From Flagellimonas_A sp039592695 (lineage in GTDB: Bacteria; Bacteroidota; Bacteroidia; Flavobacteriales; Flavobacteriaceae), in NCBI RefSeq assembly GCF_039592695.1, contig NZ_JBBUTK010000003.1:524503-588502 (forward strand): a stretch of 64,000 nucleotides of DNA. Direction: 5' to 3'. Under the pieces are notes generated by a model that saw only the letters and a program-made list of their open reading frames with translations, was not told the origin of the DNA and did not search any database. Position numbers and translations under genes: made by a program. Positions 59,758 to 64,000 of the stretch are shown here, in pieces; the first letter of the stretch is position 1, and every line of letters starts with the position of its first letter.

Positions 59758-60825
59758 CTACAACGCGTCTAAAGGACTGGTGATCTTTGAAAGGCTTCTG
59801 GGGGTGACCTTGGTGTACACCTGGGTCGTTTTTATAGAGTTATGCCCCAACAATTCTTGAATAAAGCGCATATCGGCCCCAGATTCCAGCAAATGGGTGG
59901 CATAGCTGTGGCGAAGGCCGTGAATGCCGATAGTTTTATGAACACCCGCCTTTCTCATGGCCGTTTTAAAGACATTTTGCACACTGACCTTGGCATATTG
60001 ACCCCCATATTGCCCTTCCAACAGATAATTCTGAGGACGGTACTCTAGGTAATACCTTCTCAATAGCGGTAAAAGACTTACGGGAAGCGGTACATACCTG
60101 TCCTTTTTTCCTTTGGCACCTCGAATGTGCACCATCATACGCTCACTGTCGATGTCACCAATCTTCAGGTTTACCACTTCTGACACCCGTAGCCCCATGC
60201 CATAGGCCAGTTGTAGGGCCACAAGATGTTTTATGTTTGATGTTACCGAGAGTATTCTCTTGACCTCATTCTTGCTCAGTGCCTTTGGCAGCACTTGGGG
60301 TTTTTTGGGCCTGGGAATGTCAAAAAACATTTTTGGCCGATGCAGCACCTGTTCATAATAAAACTTAATGGCATTGATTTTACCATTAAGTTTTCGTTCA
60401 GCCATCTGCTCTTTTTGCACACAATACAGAAAATAGTCTTTTAGCCGCTTGGGGGTCATTTTTTCAACAGGAAAATCTTTTAAAAGCAGTAGCAGATGGT
60501 AGAACTCGCTTAAATATTGTTTGATGGTGTTCTGACTGTACTGTTTTAGTTTCAATTGTTCATGCATTGAAACATACGCTTGGCGATTGACTTGGTTCAC
60601 TTTTGACAGTTTTGAACCGATTGTGGGTTTGGGCCCAAGTTGAAGTGCCTTTCGCACGCTAGGCAAGTCTGGCAGGTACCATGCTTTTTTGGTCTTGCTC
60701 CATTTTGCAGAAGGAAATCTTGACCTCAACGCCTCTTGCAGATTTTTATCAAACACAAAGCGAACCTGAATGATCGGTCGACCTCGATGCTGGCCAAAGG
60801 AGAAGTGATATTTTGAAAAATCCAC
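59758..60825 (-). CDS. Tyrosine recombinase (XerD-like, integron-associated)
   Basis: A 355-residue site-specific recombinase starting at GTG 60825. The extra N-terminal region (about 1–75) is followed by a SAM-like core-binding domain (85–165) and the catalytic domain. Catalytic residues are Arg213 (GLRVSEV), Lys238/240 (GAKGKKDRYVPLP), His302 and Arg305 (HGLRHSYATH), His328 (LLGHNSIKTT) and Tyr337. It ends SPLDAL, like integron integrases. Only about 60 residues separate the Lys hairpin from HxxR, so the roughly 40-residue-longer segment of classical IntI, including its additional domain, is missing. It is divergent from the cassettes. Confidence 0.88.
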   Translation of the reverse strand: MDFSKYHFSFGQHRGRPIIQVRFVFDKNLQEALRSRFPSAKWSKTKKAWYLPDLPSVRKALQLGPKPTIGSKLSKVNQVNRQAYVSMHEQLKLKQYSQNTIKQYLSEFYHLLLLLKDFPVEKMTPKRLKDYFLYCVQKEQMAERKLNGKINAIKFYYEQVLHRPKMFFDIPRPKKPQVLPKALSKNEVKRILSVTSNIKHLVALQLAYGMGLRVSEVVNLKIGDIDSERMMVHIRGAKGKKDRYVPLPVSLLPLLRRYYLEYRPQNYLLEGQYGGQYAKVSVQNVFKTAMRKAGVHKTIGIHGLRHSYATHLLESGADMRFIQELLGHNSIKTTQVYTKVTPRSLSKITSPLDAL

Positions 60826-60832
60826 TTAGGTG

Positions 60833-60876
60833 TTTTGTATATCTTCTTTTCAAAGATATATGTTTTATATACAAAA
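60833..60876. promoter_or_regulatory. Inverted repeat in the recombinase–cassette spacer (attI/operator candidate)
   Basis: TTTTGTATAT (60833–60842) and ATATACAAAA (60867–60876) form a perfect 10-bp inverted repeat just upstream of the recombinase GTG. It could be the recombinase operator or part of the primary attachment site; the cassette crossover point itself is at 60977. Confidence 0.5.
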
Positions 60877-60977
60877 TGCCCAACACAATGATGTATTTAT
60901 ATTTTGCGTTATTATTGCGATACAAAAGAATATAAGTACTTTAGGGTGGGTTATATAAAACTACACCTATTTACGTG

Positions 60978-61861
60978 TTAGGCAACATATGAGACAACTT
61001 AACATTCACGAATTGGAAAGCAAAACGCACGACTATTTTTTGGACGTGGAATATGCCCAGCATAATGACGTGAAAAATAAGTTAACTCAACTAATGAATT
61101 TTTTGAGCAGCCAAGATATATCCAAGAACATTCTAGAGAGGATAAAAGAAGATTACAATGATTTATATCAAAAACTTGACCCCCTTAATGACCAATCCCC
61201 AGAAAGAACCAAAAGAGATATTATAGAACAACTTTTAACACCAGACCACCAAGGAGCCTTTGGATATTTTCTCATTGAAAAGAAGTTCAAAGAGCCAAGA
61301 AAAGTTTCTCAACATTATATCGATTTATCCTGGAAGTGGTACAGTCGAGGACATAATTATAATGAACAACAAGATGGTTTTAATTTCTATTTTTTAAAAC
61401 CTTTTAAAGAGTTATTCGACTGGTATTTATCTGAAAGTCAAACCGAAAAGGAATCGGACTTTTTTTCATATAAAAGTCAAGAAAAAGTCTTTGAAAAATT
61501 AGATAACCTTGAGGAAATGCTAACAAAACAAGGATTTGGACAAGGGATAATCTTTAATGAAATTGAGGAACTAAAGGAATTGACTAAAAAGCTGAATAAA
61601 AAAAATTGGAGTGAAATCATTAAAGGTAAGTTCGTGGACTTAGCCTTAGGAGGTATTCTAACAAAAGAAGCTGCAATCAAAGCAATTGAATTCCTAACTG
61701 GAACGGAACTGAATTTATTAAAATAAATACGTTGCCTAACAATGGCTATAATTCAGCTTTGCCCTCTGCCCTACTTGAAAATCTATATCTTTAAATCGGC
61801 TGGATTTCGAAGCTGGAAAATCCCGTTGGGATTTCCCAAGCCGAAATCATAGCCGAGACCG
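60978..61861 (+). other. Gene cassette 1
   Basis: It opens at GTTAGGCAAC (60977–60986) and closes at GTTGCCTAAC (61731–61740), exact reverse complements over 10 bp. The attC-like site spans about 61731–61867: left arm GGCTATAATTCAGC (61744–61757), right arm GCCGAAATCATAGCC (61840–61854). A strong inner hairpin GGAAAATCCC/GGGATTTCC lies near 61815–61836. Confidence 0.75.
60989..61726 (+). CDS. Cassette 1 protein of unknown function
   Basis: A 245-residue soluble, helix-rich protein beginning MRQLNIHELESKTHDYF. No family is recognised. Helices are broken at FGYFLIEKKFKEPRKVSQHYIDLSWKWYSRG and a final helix ALGGILTKEAAIKAIEFLTG may be amphipathic. Its ATG lies 6 bp after the cassette's opening core and its stop 4 bp before the closing core, so the gene fills the cassette. 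The codon use is A/T-rich compared with the chromosomal genes. Confidence 0.7.
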   Translation: MRQLNIHELESKTHDYFLDVEYAQHNDVKNKLTQLMNFLSSQDISKNILERIKEDYNDLYQKLDPLNDQSPERTKRDIIEQLLTPDHQGAFGYFLIEKKFKEPRKVSQHYIDLSWKWYSRGHNYNEQQDGFNFYFLKPFKELFDWYLSESQTEKESDFFSYKSQEKVFEKLDNLEEMLTKQGFGQGIIFNEIEELKELTKKLNKKNWSEIIKGKFVDLALGGILTKEAAIKAIEFLTGTELNLLK

Positions 61862-62858
61862 TTGTGGGTAATGTTGACCAACCAATGGAAATAAACGAAC
61901 AAGCAAAATATATTGACCATTTTTTAAGAGAATTATATAATTCATCTTTTGCTACATCATTAGCAATGGGAATTGAAATGAAACAATTACCAAGTCAACA
62001 GAACAAAGAGAAATTTAAGACATTAGAATACATCTTGGAAGAATTAGAATTGGTCGAATTTGTGCTTGGAAGAGATAATTCAACTTTGAGCGGACAATGT
62101 GAATATCACATAAGTGGGAAAGGTCGTGAGCTGGTCGAAAGAAACGAATCAAGTATTGGATTACTTTTAGAAAGAGAAATTCAAAATGTGACAAAAAATA
62201 ATCCTTTGTTTGACGACAAAGAATGGGATAAATATTATGACCGACTTCTTGAAAAAAGAGCTGACCAAGCAGATTTTTTTCTTGATATGATAATTGAGAA
62301 GAAACTCATAAATCTTGACAAATCTACATTGAGAAAATATTTTAAAGAATGGTTCAAAGAAAATCAAGAATTCGATTTACAAATAAAGAATGGAGATTTG
62401 GCAATAGAAGATGGTGATTTACAAACTGTACCTGACTTCAGCGAAGAAAACATACCTGAATTTATTAAATGGTTTCAGGAAAAAGGAAATGAATTTATGG
62501 ACTTTCTAAAAGAAAAAGGGTTAAGTGTTCAAGAAAACTCAAAAGAACAGATTATTAACCAAGGAAATCTTATAATAAACAAGGATTCTAAAATTAAAAC
62601 TCAATCCATTGGAGAAGAAAAAGAACAAAAAGAATCGAATTGGAATAAAACAAACGTTATCATAGCTTTAGTAGTTGGAATAGCGACAATTATAGGTGTG
62701 ATTTGGCAAATAATAGGATAAAAAACACTACCCACAACAACGTGTATAGCTCATTGCGGCTCTAATGGTTATTTGAATCTATTTTCCTACAAACAATCTT
62801 TACATTCTTCGGAATAAAACGTACCTTAAATCCCGCAACGAAGCCATACACAATACCG
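61862..62858 (+). other. Gene cassette 2
   Basis: Opening core GTTGTGGGTA (61861–61870) and closing core TACCCACAAC (62729–62738) are exact reverse complements. Its attC-like arms are GTGTATAGCTCATTGCGG (62742–62759) and CCGCAACGAAGCCATACAC (62833–62851), complementary with one extra base on one arm, the kind of bulge attC sites use for strand choice. Confidence 0.75.
61885..62721 (+). CDS. Cassette 2 protein: soluble domain with C-terminal membrane anchor
   Basis: A 278-residue protein from ATG 61885 (MEINEQAKYIDHFLREL); a GTG at 61864 in the same frame falls inside the cassette core and is disfavoured. The N-terminal half could be a winged-helix-like region (LEYILEELELVEFVLGR … YHISGKGRELVE). 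A charged helical middle follows, and the C-terminus is one hydrophobic helix NVIIALVVGIATIIGVIW with two residues after it, so it would be tail-anchored with its bulk in the cytoplasm. No family is recognised. Confidence 0.7.
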   Translation: MEINEQAKYIDHFLRELYNSSFATSLAMGIEMKQLPSQQNKEKFKTLEYILEELELVEFVLGRDNSTLSGQCEYHISGKGRELVERNESSIGLLLEREIQNVTKNNPLFDDKEWDKYYDRLLEKRADQADFFLDMIIEKKLINLDKSTLRKYFKEWFKENQEFDLQIKNGDLAIEDGDLQTVPDFSEENIPEFIKWFQEKGNEFMDFLKEKGLSVQENSKEQIINQGNLIINKDSKIKTQSIGEEKEQKESNWNKTNVIIALVVGIATIIGVIWQIIG

Positions 62859-62965
62859 ATGATGTCGAATACGCCTGCGGCGTACTTTTGCTGCACTGCT
62901 GGCGCAGTCACCGCACCAAAAGCGAGTCGACATCATCGCCGCGCTATGCCAGATTGCAAAGACCG
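62855..62965 (+). repeat. 111-bp perfect direct repeat, copy 1
   Basis: Bases 62855–62965 are identical to 63890–64000, an offset of 1035 bp; the second copy is cut by the window end, so the true length is at least 111 bp. In both copies it begins directly after an attC right arm ending ACCG. Confidence 0.9.
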
Positions 62966-63211
62966 CAGGATAAGGGACATTCTTGACAATATCGCCGCAA
63001 CGGCTCAACTACTCGACATATCGGGACGCTATATGCAATCTGGTCGACTGATTTTATTCCCAATACCGCAAAATCCACAAGGAAACGTCCGCTGGTGCGG
63101 ACTCCTTGGCGAACAATGCCGCAGGGTAAACCCGATGCCAATCCCAGCGGCATTGTTGAAAGGATTTTGCTATATTTCCATAAAATCCGCCGGACTTCAC
63201 ATAGCGCGGCG
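62859..63211 (+). other. ORF-less, self-complementary cassette 3
   Basis: Opening core GATGATGTCGA (62858–62868) is the exact reverse complement of TCGACATCATC (62927–62937). Then GCCGCGCTATG (62938–62948) pairs with CATAGCGCGGC (63200–63210). Inside lie CCAGATTGCA/TGCAATCTGG (62949–62958/63034–63043), GCAAAATCC/GGATTTTGC (63068–63076/63162–63170), GTCCGC/GCGGAC (63087–63092/63097–63102) and AACAATGCCGC/GCGGCATTGTT (63112–63122/63147–63157). The core triplet is GAT/ATC rather than GTT/AAC. Confidence 0.7.
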
Positions 63212-63893
63212 TTGTGGTTAATTTTCCAATGAAAGGACTGCTTAAAACAATTTCGGAAAAAGCTATTGAACTTCAGGATTTTTCATATTCCGAAGAGCAA
63301 ATCCAGCATAAATGGCTAGGGACAAAACCCGTAACGGAAAATGAACTTGAATCAATTGAAAAAAGGTTGGGAATTCAATTACCAGAGGACTATATCAATT
63401 TTCTGAAAATAACCAATGGATTTTCAGCTCCAAACCTTGTGGAACCGACTTTTGAGCCTTTTTGGAAAATTGACTTTCTTAAAGAAGTGGACAACTTCAT
63501 AATCGAAGTTTGGAAGAAAAATGGACTTACCGAAATTGGAAAAAATCTTGAAAGCAGCATTATAGTCGGAGGAATTGAAGAAGAACAATACTTTTTACTA
63601 ATTCCACCCGAAAAGGCAAATGACAACTGGAAATATTGGAAATTCAGTTCATGGCAACCAGGGGAGGACGAATATGAAAACCTTCAGGACTATTTTGAAA
63701 AGGTTCTGGAATTTACACTTGACGAACTAGAACATAAATAAAAACTAACCACAACAAGGGCTATAATTCATTGCTACTTTTCGGTAACTTGAAACCTTGA
63801 AACAAATAATCCCGATAGCCATCGGGAGGCTGGATTTCATACGGGGGAAATGCTCCGCATTTTAACCCCGCAACGAAATCATAGCCGAGACCG
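63212..63893 (+). other. Gene cassette 4
   Basis: Opening core GTTGTGGTTA (63211–63220) and closing core TAACCACAAC (63746–63755) are exact reverse complements. Its attC-like arms GGCTATAATTCATTGC (63759–63774) and GCAACGAAATCATAGCC (63870–63886) closely resemble those of cassette 1, again with one bulged base; a CCCGAT/ATCGGG hairpin lies between them (63812–63827). Confidence 0.75.
63229..63741 (+). CDS. SMI1/KNR4 (SUKH) family protein, cassette 4
   Basis: A 170-residue SUKH-fold protein from ATG 63229 (MKGLLKTISEKAIEL). The signature VTENELESIEKRLGIQLPEDYINFLKITNGFSAP is the SMI1/KNR4 N-terminal block, with later WKIDFLKEVDNF and EEQYFLLIPPE strands. SUKH proteins are typical immunity partners of contact-dependent or polymorphic toxins; no toxin is in the cassette, so it may be an orphan immunity or regulatory gene. 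A GTG at 63214 would start within the cassette core and is not preferred. Confidence 0.87.
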   Translation: MKGLLKTISEKAIELQDFSYSEEQIQHKWLGTKPVTENELESIEKRLGIQLPEDYINFLKITNGFSAPNLVEPTFEPFWKIDFLKEVDNFIIEVWKKNGLTEIGKNLESSIIVGGIEEEQYFLLIPPEKANDNWKYWKFSSWQPGEDEYENLQDYFEKVLEFTLDELEHK

Positions 63894-64000
63894 ATGATGT
63901 CGAATACGCCTGCGGCGTACTTTTGCTGCACTGCTGGCGCAGTCACCGCACCAAAAGCGAGTCGACATCATCGCCGCGCTATGCCAGATTGCAAAGACCG
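63890..64000 (+). repeat. 111-bp perfect direct repeat, copy 2 (start of cassette 5, truncated)
   Basis: Identical to 62855–62965, including the GATGATGTCGA opening core (63893–63903) and its TCGACATCATC partner (63962–63972). The window ends here, so the full cassette cannot be seen. Confidence 0.9.

Larger units (their letters stand above)
62722..63228. other. 507-bp gene-free region: right half of cassette 2 attC, then structured cassette 3
   Basis: No credible gene is present. Frames over it (such as 62859–63221) run across all inverted repeats and have no family signature. It holds the cassette 2 attC-like site to 62858, then the nested hairpin cassette 62859–63211, then the leader of cassette 4. 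Confidence 0.7.
59758..64000 (+). mobile_element. Integron-like cassette array with divergent tyrosine recombinase
   Basis: A minus-strand recombinase (59758–60825) faces a 3-kb array whose coding cassettes all read on the plus strand. Boundaries after G60977, G61861, G62858, G63211 and G63893 divide it into cassettes of 884, 997, 353, 682 and more than 107 bp. In each complete cassette the first 10–11 bp are the exact reverse complement of the closing core, as expected if a circular cassette brings its ends together into one attC. Imperfect inverted repeats with a one-base bulge lie at the ends. The window cuts the last cassette. The coding cassettes are visibly more AT-rich than the core genes. 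Confidence 0.75.

Noticed and set aside
59758..60825. Plain prophage or conjugative-transposon integrase
   Set aside because: No phage or transfer genes follow, no tRNA attachment site is adjacent, and the cassettes with paired cores point to an integron-like role.
62859..63221. 120-codon open frame over cassette 3
   Set aside because: It runs through every inverted repeat and the cassette's closing core, shows no family features, and its sequence is dictated by the hairpins.
62722..64000. CRISPR array
   Set aside because: The repeats are inverted, of different sequences and separated by gene-length spacers; only one long direct repeat is present.

Overview
The window is chromosomal DNA from a marine-type member of the Flavobacteriaceae (Bacteroidota). 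This rests on the gene set and synteny (DUF177–rpmF–fabH–accB–accC; rsmI/tdk/alr/mscL/asd; rnpA–S41 protease), many exported lipoproteins, a CarboxypepD-regulated TonB-type barrel, TAnnTTTG-type promoter boxes and A-rich rather than strong Shine-Dalgarno leaders. A Muricauda/Robiginitalea-like genus is a guess. No species assignment is possible from the sequence alone.

Layout. 1–9 kb: universal stress protein (cut by the window edge), GNAT acetyltransferase, MATE exporter, a LiuC-like crotonase, an exported Gfo/Idh/MocA protein, LpxH, an MFS exporter and RecJ. 9–16.5 kb: a peroxide/stress-like pair (OsmC, AhpD-like), DinB-like, Crp/Fnr, uracil-DNA glycosylase family, YHS, and a DUF819 carrier next to a regulator with two AraC domains. 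16.5–25 kb: rsmI, tdk, alr, mscL, asd, prolyl oligopeptidase, an ABC ATPase and an ArfB-type hydrolase. 25.6–33.2 kb: a redox/metal envelope locus with a divergent membrane-bound LytTR regulator. 33–57 kb: fatty-acid start genes (accC, accB, fabH, rpmF, DUF177), pdxA, ribE, transporters, a tRNA with CAT anticodon, mce, rbfA, a LolC/E-like permease, dusB, an outer-membrane barrel, lepA, a Na+/H+ antiporter, and MBL, S8 and M1 hydrolases. 57.3–59.7 kb: a DUF559–RnpA fusion followed by an S41 protease. 59.7–64 kb: a tyrosine recombinase facing an array of gene cassettes.

Three non-coding systems stand out. (1) The last 4 kb look like an integron: the recombinase faces same-strand cassettes, and each complete cassette starts with a short sequence whose exact reverse complement closes the same cassette, with attC-like imperfect inverted repeats between genes. 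The recombinase, however, looks XerD-like and lacks the extra segment of classical IntI. One cassette (62859–63211) is almost pure nested hairpin with no credible gene, and its first 111 bp recur exactly 1035 bp downstream. (2) A roughly 160-bp intergenic element occurs at 536–691 and, inverted, at 39409–39570. Its terminal arms differ between copies but remain perfectly complementary within each. (3) A palindromic repeat family (core GTCCCCTCAAGGGGAC and C/G-rich relatives) flanks DUF559, appears to have fused it to rnpA, and encodes the tail of methylmalonyl-CoA epimerase.

The 25.6–31.9 kb locus encodes a c-type cytochrome lipoprotein, two YceI proteins, two OB-fold envelope proteins, two DUF5777 barrels, a CxxC metal-binding protein and a lipoprotein with four YxFxxD motifs and two type-1 copper sites. 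A 12-bp direct repeat with 20-bp period lies between it and the LytTR regulator. I infer an envelope electron-transfer or metal-handling system under dedicated control; its substrate is unknown.
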